DNA from: Geomonas silvestris
Lineage (GTDB): Bacteria; Desulfobacterota; Desulfuromonadia; Geobacterales; Geobacteraceae
DNA: 64,000 nucleotides
Direction of reading: 5' to 3'
Assembly: GCF_014193515.1 (NCBI RefSeq)
Contig: NZ_BLXX01000003.1
Span: 1-64,000 of the forward strand
Shown piece after piece: positions 46,156 through 54,085 of the stretch. A program made the translations under genes and the position numbers. Every line of letters begins with the position of its first letter. Position 1 is the first letter of the stretch. Below the pieces are notes generated by a model. It was not told the origin of the DNA. It did no database searches and was given only the letters and a program-made list of their open reading frames with translations.

Positions 46156-47373
46156 TTAGAACGCGAAGTTCAAGCTGACCTGCGCCTTGGCTTCGCTGGG
46201 GTAGCTGTGGTTGTCGAATTTCGCCGACCCCAGACCGTAGGCGCCGTCGATGTCCAGGAAGAACCAGGGGATACCGACGCTGAGGCCCGCGGTGACGGCA
46301 CCGTCGGAGGCGGAGTCGGCGAGGTTCGTGTAGCCGCCGGCGCGCAGTTTGAGGCAGCTGAAGGGGTGGAACTCGGCGCCGCCGCCCAGGTTCTGGCTCT
46401 TCATGCCGGGGATGATGGTCGAGTTGGAGAAGACGTCGACGTCACCGGTCAACTCGAGCCAGGAGAGCGCTTCCCAGGAGACGCCGGCGCGCACCTGGCG
46501 ACCCACGGTGATCTTCTCGCCGTTTTTCGCCTTAAAGGACGGGGAGTTCAGGTTCTTGCCGACCAGGCCCACTGCGAAGGACGGTACCGGCTTCCAGAGG
46601 GTGCCGAGGTCGAAGCCGACGCTGGAGGAGTCGTGGACGTTCTTGCGCACGTCCTTTGCGAGGTCCGAGGAAGAGGTCACCTTGCCGGCCGCGTAGATGG
46701 GGGTCTGCTCCTTGTTGGTCACCATGCCGTTCATGTACTTCACGCTGGCGCCGACCCCGACCTTGCCGAACTTGCCGGCGTTGAAGGCATAGCCGTAAGA
46801 GACGGGTGCCTCGATGAGCGCGATGCCGCGCAGCGAGACCGTTTTGGATCCCAATTGGGTGTCGAACTGGTTCGTGGCGGTCCCGTTCAAGGTAACCGGA
46901 ACAGGGATCGTGAGCCCGCCGGGGTCGGGGTTCGCTCCCCCCTCGAAGGTGCCGTAGGCTCCGAAACCGAAGTGCTTGATCTGCGCGCCGAAGGCTGCCT
47001 GGCCGGTCACGTGCAGGTTGTCTTTCTCGTTCGTTGCGACCAGGGCATCGAACGCAGTTGCCAGCCCGTCGGCGGTGCCCTGGTTCTGGGCGCCGGTCCA
47101 GGCGTCGTTCGCCTTGACCAGGTTGTCGAGGTCCTCGGCCAGCTTGCCGCGGGTGTTGAGGCCCACTCCCGCGGTGAGGGAGACGGTCGCCGTCTTCGGT
47201 GCGAAGGCGAGGCCGGCCGGGTTCCAGTAGGGAGCCATGGCGCCGTAGGTACGGGCGACACCCGCGCCGCCCACGCCGAGCGAGCCGGCGCCCACCGGCT
47301 GGAATTCAAGTGCATGGGCCGTAGAGCCGATACCGAGGAGGATTGCCGCTACTGCTGCCGAACGTCTGATCAT
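46156..47373 (-). CDS. TraF/FadL-like outer-membrane beta-barrel protein
   Basis: This 405-aa exported protein has a signal peptide (MIRRSAAVAAILLGIGSTAHA), a conserved start of the mature chain (LEFQPVGAGSLGVGGAGVARTYGAMAPYWNPAGLA) typical of the FadL/OmpP1 and TraF (PF13729-type) barrels, alternating strands to the end and a C-terminal Phe preceded by alternating residues (AQVSLNFAF), the outer-membrane insertion signal. Annotation as conjugal transfer protein TraF is common for this family, but nothing else here is conjugative. Transport of a hydrophobic compound is possible. Confidence 0.82.
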   Translation of the reverse strand: MIRRSAAVAAILLGIGSTAHALEFQPVGAGSLGVGGAGVARTYGAMAPYWNPAGLAFAPKTATVSLTAGVGLNTRGKLAEDLDNLVKANDAWTGAQNQGTADGLATAFDALVATNEKDNLHVTGQAAFGAQIKHFGFGAYGTFEGGANPDPGGLTIPVPVTLNGTATNQFDTQLGSKTVSLRGIALIEAPVSYGYAFNAGKFGKVGVGASVKYMNGMVTNKEQTPIYAAGKVTSSSDLAKDVRKNVHDSSSVGFDLGTLWKPVPSFAVGLVGKNLNSPSFKAKNGEKITVGRQVRAGVSWEALSWLELTGDVDVFSNSTIIPGMKSQNLGGGAEFHPFSCLKLRAGGYTNLADSASDGAVTAGLSVGIPWFFLDIDGAYGLGSAKFDNHSYPSEAKAQVSLNFAF

Positions 47374-47700
47374 GTGCCACTCCTTGCAGGTTGGGATATC
47401 AATCAGTCCAAAGACATGGTTGCGAACGCGGTGCCGGCGAGCTTCCCTGGTGGCAAAATCTAATTAATGATCAGCCTCTTCGGGGCGGCGCTGGCCGAGT
47501 ATACACAAAACTGTCGGGCTATTGCAGAAAAACTTTAGGTTTTTTCAGGACATGCAGAACTCTTTAACCTGGTGCTCAGGAGCCGAATGGTGCGCCGGGC
47601 ACATTAACCTTGAATTCGCGCGTCGATCTGGGATAATCTCCCCTTTGGCGCGGCGCGCCGGAAATGCGCGATTACGCTAGTCAAACGAGGGAGAACGCTC
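47374..47700. other. 327-bp gene-free region between divergent genes
   Basis: It holds the promoters of the outer-membrane protein gene (minus) and PBP1A (plus). A TTT-rich segment at 47530-47550 and the promoter at 47610-47637 are the only structures I can point to. Confidence 0.5.
47610..47637 (+). promoter_or_regulatory. Probable promoter of the PBP1A gene
   Basis: TTGAAT (47610-47615) and GATAAT (47632-47637) are 16 nt apart. The GTG start is about 64 nt downstream of the -10 box. Confidence 0.5.
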
Positions 47701-50187
47701 GTGGAAATCTACAGGGCACAGCAACGCAAACGTCCGCAACGTTCGGGCGTCAAGATTATCTTCGGCATACTGGGAGCAGGCGCCTTGCTCGCCCTGCTCG
47801 GCGGTCTGGGCTACTTCTTCTACCTCTTGGGAGCGCTTCCCAAGGTGGACCGCCTGGCCGACTACCGCCCCCCCATCCTCTCGCAGGTCTACGGCGAAGA
47901 CGGCAGCCTGGTGGGCGAGTTCTACCTGGAGCGGCGCACCGTGGTGCCGGTGGACAAGATCCCGCGCCGGCTGATCCAGGCCTTCGTCTCGGCCGAGGAC
48001 TCCAACTTCTACCAGCACAAGGGGATCGACTACCTGGGGATCCTGCGCGCCGCCGTGAAGAACGTGGTGTCGCTCAGGAAGAAGGAGGGGGCCTCCACCA
48101 TCACGCAGCAGGTGGCCAAATCCATGCTGCTCACCCCCGAGAAGAAGTTCTCCCGTAAGATCAAGGAGGCGATCCTCGCCAAAAGGATGGAGGAGCGGCT
48201 CACCAAGGACGAGATCCTCTACATCTACCTGAACCAGATCTACCTGGGGGCCGGCGCCTACGGGGTGCAGCTCGCCTCCGAAACCTACTTCGGCAAGGAA
48301 GTCGACCAGCTGAACCTGGCCGAGATGGCGATGATGGCCGGGCTTCCCAAGGCGCCCAACAGCTACTCGCCGATCAAGCACCTCGACAAGGCGAAGGAGC
48401 GCCAGGGGTACGTCCTCGAGCGCATGGTGAAGGAGGGGTACATCACCCAGGCCGAGGCCGACCACGCCAAGGCGGCTCCCATCGAGATCCGCCCGCTCAA
48501 GAAGGTGAATGCCGACCAGTCGGCCTACTTCCTGGAGCAGGTGCGCCAGCAGCTCGAGCAGAAGTACGGCGAGGAGCGGCTCTACAAGGACGGACTCAAG
48601 ATCTACACCACCATGAACGCCGAGATGCAGAAGGGGGCCTACGAGTCGGTGGTGAACGGACTGAAGGCGCTCGACAAGCGCCAGGGGTTCCGCGGCGCCG
48701 CCAAGTACCTGGCCGAGAACGAGGTGGAGGCATTCTGCAAGAAGGTCGAGGACGGCATCGATTACGTATCCCTGAAGCAGGGCTCCACCTACCAGGGGGT
48801 GGTGATCGCCGTGAACCCGGCCAAGCGCGAACTGACCGTCAGGGTCGGCGACCGGATCGGCTCCATCACCAAGAAGACCATGGAGTGGGCCGGCAAGCTC
48901 GAGCTGGTGAACGCCTGGGGGAAACCTGAGGCCAAACGGGCCATCGGCCTCGGCGCGGTGCTCGAGGTGCAGGTGAAGGAGCCGGATGTGAACCGCGCCG
49001 GTGCCGTCTTCAACCTGGACCAGGTCCCCGAGAGCCAGGCGGCGCTCATAGCACTCGACCCGTTGACCGGGGCGGTGCGCGCCATGGTGGGGGGGTACGA
49101 CTTCAAGAAGAGCCAGTTCAACCGCGCCATGCAGGCCAAGCGCAACCCCGGCTCCGCCTTCAAGCCGATCATCTACGCGGCTGCGCTCGACAAGGGACTC
49201 ACCCCCGCGACGGTCATCGAGGACACCCAGGTGGAGTACGACTCGGGGCAGGAGAAGGCCTGGAAGCCTAAGAACTACGACAATGTCTACCGCGGACCGG
49301 TTACCATGCGCGAGGCGCTCACCGAGTCGATCAACGTGGTGAGCGTGAAGATCCTGGAACAGATCGGGGTGCAGACCGCCATCGAGTACGCGAAGAAACT
49401 CGGCATCACCTCGCCTCTGGCGGCAAACCTCACCCTGGCCCTGGGCTCCTCGAGCCTCACCCCGCTGGAGCTCACCAGCGCCTACGCGGTGTTCGCCTCG
49501 GGTGGCTACCGCACCACCCCCTACTTCGTGACCAAGGTCCTGGACCGCGACGGGCGGGTCCTCGAGGAAGTGGCGCCGCCGCGCATCCCGGTCTTCACCA
49601 AGATGTCCAGCGCGGCACCGGCTGAAGAGGGTGAGGAGGGGGAAGAGGGGGCGAAGCCGATCGAGCTGAAGCTGCCCGCGCCGGCGCAGGAACCGGTTCC
49701 CGTGGGGGCCCAGGGGCTCTCCGCGGTGCCGGTAATCTCCCCGGAGACCTCCTACCTCATGACGAACCTCATGGAGAGCGTCGTCACCAGCGGCACCGGC
49801 AGCAGGGCGCGCGCCGTGGGGCGGCCGGTGGCGGGAAAGACCGGTACCACCAACGACATGAAGGACGCCTGGTTCGTGGGGTACGTGCCGCAACTGGTGG
49901 CCGGCGTCTGGGTCGGCTACGACCAGGAGCGCAGCCTCGGGGCGGGGGGCTCGGGCGGCCAGGCCGCGGCGCCGATCTGGACCGAGTTCATGCAGCGCGC
50001 CCTGGCCGGCATGCCGGTCAAGGGATTCAGCGCCCCCTCCAACGTGACCTTCGCGCTCATAGACCCGCGCACCGGGCGGCTTGCCAAGGAAGGGACCCCT
50101 GGCGCCATCCAGGAATGTTTCATAAGCGGCACCGAGCCGACCAGCTACAGTCAGGAACCGGCCCCGGCCCCGGAGGCGGCTCCGTAA
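47701..50187 (+). CDS. mrcA: Bifunctional penicillin-binding protein 1A
   Basis: This 828-aa class A PBP has a short cytoplasmic tail and one membrane anchor (IIFGILGAGALLALLGGLGYFF), a GT51 glycosyltransferase domain (EDSNFYQHKGIDYLGILRA, STITQQVAKSMLL), an inserted OB-like region (YQGVVIAVNPAKRELTVRVG) and a transpeptidase domain with SAFK (GSAFKP, about 481), SIN (about 543) and KTGT (about 716). A low-complexity Glu/Pro segment follows near 640-670. It polymerises and cross-links peptidoglycan. The start is GTG at 47701. glmU/glmS in the same window supply precursor. Confidence 0.95.
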   Translation: MEIYRAQQRKRPQRSGVKIIFGILGAGALLALLGGLGYFFYLLGALPKVDRLADYRPPILSQVYGEDGSLVGEFYLERRTVVPVDKIPRRLIQAFVSAEDSNFYQHKGIDYLGILRAAVKNVVSLRKKEGASTITQQVAKSMLLTPEKKFSRKIKEAILAKRMEERLTKDEILYIYLNQIYLGAGAYGVQLASETYFGKEVDQLNLAEMAMMAGLPKAPNSYSPIKHLDKAKERQGYVLERMVKEGYITQAEADHAKAAPIEIRPLKKVNADQSAYFLEQVRQQLEQKYGEERLYKDGLKIYTTMNAEMQKGAYESVVNGLKALDKRQGFRGAAKYLAENEVEAFCKKVEDGIDYVSLKQGSTYQGVVIAVNPAKRELTVRVGDRIGSITKKTMEWAGKLELVNAWGKPEAKRAIGLGAVLEVQVKEPDVNRAGAVFNLDQVPESQAALIALDPLTGAVRAMVGGYDFKKSQFNRAMQAKRNPGSAFKPIIYAAALDKGLTPATVIEDTQVEYDSGQEKAWKPKNYDNVYRGPVTMREALTESINVVSVKILEQIGVQTAIEYAKKLGITSPLAANLTLALGSSSLTPLELTSAYAVFASGGYRTTPYFVTKVLDRDGRVLEEVAPPRIPVFTKMSSAAPAEEGEEGEEGAKPIELKLPAPAQEPVPVGAQGLSAVPVISPETSYLMTNLMESVVTSGTGSRARAVGRPVAGKTGTTNDMKDAWFVGYVPQLVAGVWVGYDQERSLGAGGSGGQAAAPIWTEFMQRALAGMPVKGFSAPSNVTFALIDPRTGRLAKEGTPGAIQECFISGTEPTSYSQEPAPAPEAAP

Positions 50188-50339
50188 CGGTCCTACAACC
50201 GGGTGTTGGCGACGCAACCTCGTAATTTCTTGCAGTTAGCTCAGGGTACCGCCGTCCGCGCCCGGGGGGGACTCCGCTGGAGGCAGCTTCGCCGGGCCCC
50301 CGGCAGGCGCCAGAAAAAGCGTTAACCCCAAGAAAACCC

Positions 50340-50367
50340 TTGCAAATTGACGAATTATGATTATAGT
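50340..50367 (+). promoter_or_regulatory. Probable promoter of the HU gene
   Basis: TTGCAA (50340-50345) and TATAGT (50362-50367) are 16 nt apart in an AT-rich segment; the HU ATG is 34 nt further, behind AAGGAGGGTG. Confidence 0.45.
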
Positions 50368-50400
50368 TACACTTAATTTAATCCATCCAAGGAGGGTGAC

Positions 50401-50682
50401 ATGACTAAAGCTGAACTCGTCGAAGCCGTAGCAAAATCCGCGAACATCCCCAAAAGCGCCGCCGAGAAGGCTGTTGGTGCCTTCATCGACAGCGTGAGCG
50501 ACGCGCTGAAGCAGGGTGACCGGGTGACGCTCGTTGGCTTCGGCAGCTTTGAGGTTTCCAGCCGTCAGGCCCGTACCGGCCGGAATCCGCAGACTGGCAA
50601 GGAGATCAACATCGCCGAAGCCAAGGTGCCCAAGTTCCGCCCCGGCAAGGCGCTTAAGGATGCGGTAGCCAGCAAGAAGTAA
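50401..50682 (+). CDS. HU-family DNA-binding protein
   Basis: This 93-aa histone-like protein has the family N-terminus ([25 protein letters not shown]), [25 protein letters not shown] forming the DNA-embracing arm with the Arg-Asn-Pro tip, and [14 protein letters not shown] at the end. It bends DNA and compacts the nucleoid as a dimer. The ribosome-binding site AAGGAGG is strong. It is monocistronic, with its own promoter and terminator. Confidence 0.96.
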   Translation: MTKAELVEAVAKSANIPKSAAEKAVGAFIDSVSDALKQGDRVTLVGFGSFEVSSRQARTGRNPQTGKEINIAEAKVPKFRPGKALKDAVASKK

Positions 50683-50726
50683 CCGGCAGCGCCTCCGGCG
50701 CCCCGCCAGCTGTTCCGGTAGCCACC

Positions 50727-50754
50727 AAAAAACCCCGCACATGCGGGGTTTTTT
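50727..50754 (+). terminator. Rho-independent terminator after the HU gene
   Basis: AAAAAACCCCGCA and TGCGGGGTTTTTT pair almost without a loop (CA); strong T6 run. Confidence 0.93.
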
Positions 50755-50788
50755 GTTTATTGGGAACGTTCCCGGAAGCCGTACAACT

Positions 50789-50895
50789 GGGTCCCCTCTC
50801 CCCCTGCGGGACAGCCACCTCACTGCCGATGGCTGCTTCACCACATCCCCCCCCCCGCCCCCTCCCGTCAAGGGAGGGGGGATGTGGTTCCCAGG
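50789..50895. repeat. Intergenic C/G-rich hairpin repeat (modules A and B)
   Basis: GGGTCCCCTCTCCCCCTGCG with a shortened right arm, then module B CCCCTCCC-GTCAA-GGGAGGGG near 50858-50881. It lies 35 bp after the HU terminator, with the same order and orientation as at 17039 and 37109. Confidence 0.8.
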
Positions 50896-51303
50896 CTGTC
50901 GAAGGAACCTTTCTGCGGGGGGGAGGTGTGAAGGTTCCGGTGCCGGTTGCTACTCCGTAGATAAAAAGCTTGCTTTTCAGAAGCGAACTGTAGTAAAGAT
51001 GGTCGACTGACGGTCAGCAGTTCCATCGGGGAGTAAGACTCCCGTCCCATCGATCCAACCCCCTCGCATTCAATCCCCATGAGTAATGCGGCAGCAGCTT
51101 TGGTTGGCGACGATGTATGTGTTTGCCGGTCAATAGTTGCGCGTCGCAATCGAATCTTAGCGGCAAAATGGTTGCCGCGGCGTTTTTGCGCGCTCCGAAT
51201 AATCTTTTCACCACCCGCCCGGAGTCTGGCGGGCCGCACTCGTGTCCGGGGGATGACGGAATACGTTTGTGGTCCAGCTGTCGCCTGGCCAGAAGGAACC
51301 TCC
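50896..51303. other. Long gene-free leader of the DEAD-box helicase gene
   Basis: No convincing gene is present, although the helicase frame stays open back to 51079. Small hairpins occur, such as GGGAGT-AAG-ACTCCC near 51031-51045. The promoter is not obvious. A long, structured leader would suit an RNA helicase that regulates itself, but this is inference. Confidence 0.4.
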
Positions 51304-52614
51304 ATGCCTTTTGAAGCACTCAACCTCGCACCGCCCCTCGTTAAAGCCATCGCCGCTTGCGGCTACACCGCTCCGACCCCGATCCAGGCCGAGTCGATCC
51401 CGCTGGCACTTGCCGGCAAGGACCTGATCGGCAGCGCCCAGACCGGTACCGGCAAGACCGCCTCGTTCGTACTCCCGGCGCTGCAGCGCCTTTTGACCCC
51501 CTCGCAGAAGCCGGGGAAAGGGCCGCGCATCCTGGTGCTCACACCGACCCGCGAGCTCGCCACCCAGGTCAACGATGCGGTCAGAAACTACGGCAAGTTC
51601 ATGCGGGTGCGCTGCGGATCGATCCTGGGCGGCATGCCCTACCGCGACCAGATGATGCTGCTGGCCCAGCCGGTGGACATCATCGTGGCCACCCCGGGGC
51701 GGCTCATCGACCACCTGGACCGCCGTTCGCTCAACTTCTCGCGCCTCGAGCTTCTGGTCCTGGACGAGGCTGACCGCATGCTCGACATGGGCTTCTCCGA
51801 TGACGTGGACCGCATCGCCGCAGCAGCTCCGGAAGACCGCCAGACCCTGCTCTTCACCGCCACCATGGACGACGCCATGGCGAAGCTTGCCAAGAGGCTT
51901 TTGACGGACCCGGTGCGCATCGCCGTGGAACCCAAAGAGCTCGCGCAGCCGAAAATCGAGCAGCGCCTGCACGTAACCGACGACATGCGCCACAAAAACC
52001 GCCTGCTGCAGCACCTGGTGAACGACGCGAGCGTCACCAAGGCGATCATCTTCTCGGCCACCAAGCGCGACGCCGACCAGCTGGCGGCCGAACTCTACGC
52101 CCAGGGGCACGCCGCCGCCGCACTGCACGGCGACATGTCGCAGGGGGCCCGCAACCGCACCATCGTCAACATGCGCCGCGGCAAGGTGCGCCTCTTGGTG
52201 GCGACCGACGTGGCGGCCCGCGGTCTCGACGTCTCCGGGATCAGCCACGTGATCAATTTCGACCTCCCCAAGTTTGCCGAGGACTACGTGCACCGCATCG
52301 GCCGTACCGGCCGGGCCGGCGCGACGGGCGTCGCCATCTCCTTCTGCTCCACGAACGAGGTCGCCTACCTGGACCGCATCGAGCGTTACACCGGCAAGAC
52401 CCTGCCGCAGAGCGTGATTCCCGGTCTCGAGCCGAGCCGCCCCCTGAGGCGTGCCGGCGGCGCCCCCGGTGCCCGCAAACCGCGTCCGGGCGCACCCGGC
52501 AAGAAGCCCTTTGCCGGCAGCAAGCGTCCCTTCGGTCCCGGAAACGGCGCGAGCCGCCGCGATGCGCAGGTGCAGGTAGAGTACCGGCGCGGCAGGGGCG
52601 GCGCCCCGAAGTAG
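51304..52614 (+). CDS. rhlE: DEAD-box RNA helicase (RhlE type)
   Basis: The protein is 436 aa from the ATG at 51304, which has AAGGA upstream and begins the family N-terminus (MPFEALNLAPPLVKAIAACGY). Motifs in order: Q motif APTPIQAESIP, motif I AQTGTGKT, Ia PTRELA, II DEAD (DEADRMLDMGF), III TAT (FTATM in place of the common SAT), and VI HRIGRTGRAG. The C-terminus is a basic Gly/Pro/Arg-rich tail (RKPRPGAPGKKPFAGSKRP) that likely binds RNA. It remodels RNA or ribosomal assembly intermediates. Confidence 0.93.
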   Translation: MPFEALNLAPPLVKAIAACGYTAPTPIQAESIPLALAGKDLIGSAQTGTGKTASFVLPALQRLLTPSQKPGKGPRILVLTPTRELATQVNDAVRNYGKFMRVRCGSILGGMPYRDQMMLLAQPVDIIVATPGRLIDHLDRRSLNFSRLELLVLDEADRMLDMGFSDDVDRIAAAAPEDRQTLLFTATMDDAMAKLAKRLLTDPVRIAVEPKELAQPKIEQRLHVTDDMRHKNRLLQHLVNDASVTKAIIFSATKRDADQLAAELYAQGHAAAALHGDMSQGARNRTIVNMRRGKVRLLVATDVAARGLDVSGISHVINFDLPKFAEDYVHRIGRTGRAGATGVAISFCSTNEVAYLDRIERYTGKTLPQSVIPGLEPSRPLRRAGGAPGARKPRPGAPGKKPFAGSKRPFGPGNGASRRDAQVQVEYRRGRGGAPK

Positions 52615-52763
52615 CCGTTTTCCGGGTTGCTTTCGCCCGGTCTTTTTGATATCGTCAGCGCAGTGTTTACGGCATCCCTTGGCGCAGCGGCCAGGGGATG
52701 CCGATTTTATACCTGGGATCTTGCACGGCCGGCTGCCGGCCCGCATCCGACGGAGGTATCAGC

Positions 52764-53951
52764 ATGAGTGGAGCTGTCGAAATAGCAAAGGGTATCCATC
52801 TGGTTGGGGTCAAGGACCCGGGGCTTACCCTGTTCGACGACCTGTTCCCGACCGCCTTCGGGACCACCTACAACGCCTTCCTGGTCCGGGGCGCCACCCA
52901 TACCGCGCTCATCGACACGGTGAAGGGGAAACGCTTCGAGGAGCTGATGGACAACATCCGCTCCGTCATCGACCCGTCCCAGATCGACTACATCGTGGTG
53001 AACCACTCCGAGCCGGATCACTCGGGCTCGCTCGCCAAGCTCGTGAAGGCGTGCCCCCAGGCGACCGTGGTATCGAGCCAGGCCGCCCGCACCTTCCTGG
53101 GTAACCAGATCCACGCCCCGTTCGAATCGAAGATCGTCAAGGACCAGGACACCCTCGACCTGGGCGGGCGTACCCTGCGCTTCATCGCCGCGCCGTTTCT
53201 GCACTGGCCGGACACCATGTTCACCGTGGTGGAGGGGGAGGGTGTGCTCTTCTCCTGCGACGCTTTCGGCTCGCACTACGCGGGCGAGGGGGCCTTCGCC
53301 GACGAGATGCCCGACTTCTCCGGCGAGACCCGCTTCTACTACGACTGCATCATGCGCCCCTTCAAGGACCGGATACTGCAGGCGGTGGAGAAGCTCGACG
53401 GGATCGAGCTCACCCTGGTCTGCCCAAGCCACGGGCCGGTCTACCGTAAGGAGGTGCGCAAGCCGATCGAGCTGTACCGCAAGTGGTCGGTCCCCAAGGC
53501 GGGGGGCAAGCGCATCGCCATCTTCTATCTCTCCCCGCACGGCAACACGGAGAGCATGGCCGAAGCGGTGGCCCGCGGCGCCTCGCTCCCCGGCGTGGTG
53601 GTGACCCAGTGCCACATCAACCACGCCTCGGTGGCGGACATCCGCGACCTGATGGAGGAGTCGGATGCGCTCATCTTCGGCACCCCGACCATCAACCGCG
53701 ACATCCCCAAGCCGATGTGGGACGTGCTCGCCTACCTCTCCACGGTAAGCCTCAAGGGGAACATCGGCGGGATCTTCGGGAGCTACGGCTGGAGCGGCGA
53801 GGCCTGCCGCATGGCCGAGGACCGCTTGAAGGGGATGAACTTCAAGCTGCCGCACCCCTTCGTGCGCACCCCCTTCATGCCCAAGCCCGAGGTGATGGCC
53901 GAGTGCGAGGCCCTGGGCCGCGCCATCGCCGAAGAGGTGCTCAAGAAGTAA
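52764..53951 (+). CDS. Flavodiiron protein (FprA-type A flavoprotein)
   Basis: The protein is 395 aa from the ATG at 52764 (GGAGG 8 nt upstream; the frame extends to 52698). The N-terminal metallo-beta-lactamase-fold domain has the diiron ligands in H81-x-E83-x-D85-H86 (NHSEPDHSG), with further His/Asp in HWPD, CDAFGSHY and CPSHGP. The C-terminal flavodoxin domain (from about 250) starts IAIFYLSPHGNTESMAEA and binds FMN. These enzymes reduce O2 to water or NO to N2O and protect anaerobes. There is no fused rubredoxin; the electron donor must be separate. Confidence 0.93.
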   Translation: MSGAVEIAKGIHLVGVKDPGLTLFDDLFPTAFGTTYNAFLVRGATHTALIDTVKGKRFEELMDNIRSVIDPSQIDYIVVNHSEPDHSGSLAKLVKACPQATVVSSQAARTFLGNQIHAPFESKIVKDQDTLDLGGRTLRFIAAPFLHWPDTMFTVVEGEGVLFSCDAFGSHYAGEGAFADEMPDFSGETRFYYDCIMRPFKDRILQAVEKLDGIELTLVCPSHGPVYRKEVRKPIELYRKWSVPKAGGKRIAIFYLSPHGNTESMAEAVARGASLPGVVVTQCHINHASVADIRDLMEESDALIFGTPTINRDIPKPMWDVLAYLSTVSLKGNIGGIFGSYGWSGEACRMAEDRLKGMNFKLPHPFVRTPFMPKPEVMAECEALGRAIAEEVLKK

Positions 53952-53954
53952 CCC

Positions 53955-54055
53955 AAACCTGTATCTGCCGCGGAGGCACGGAGCACACGGAGTAAGGCAA
54001 AAACCTTTGTAGGGTTGGTTATTCTCCGTGCCCTCCGTGTCTCCGTGGCAGGTTT
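53955..54055. repeat. Long imperfect inverted repeat between the flavodiiron gene and priA
   Basis: AAACCTG (53955-53961) pairs with CAGGTTT (54049-54055), and inside it CTGCCGCGGAGGCACGGAG (from 53965) pairs with CTCCGTG...CTCCGTGGCAG (54024-54051). The arms are built from CACGGAG-type units. It could form a large hairpin that ends the flavodiiron transcript, but it has no proper T tract. Confidence 0.65.
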
Positions 54056-54085
54056 TCCCCGGTTTTACCCCAAAACACCTCTCCT

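Noticed and set aside
46156-47373. Evidence of a conjugation system from the TraF-like protein
   Set aside because: The family name is historical. No relaxase, coupling protein or type IV secretion gene is present.
53955-54055. Standard rho-independent terminator for the flavodiiron gene
   Set aside because: The hairpin is long and imperfect and has no proper T run; I list it as a repeat instead.
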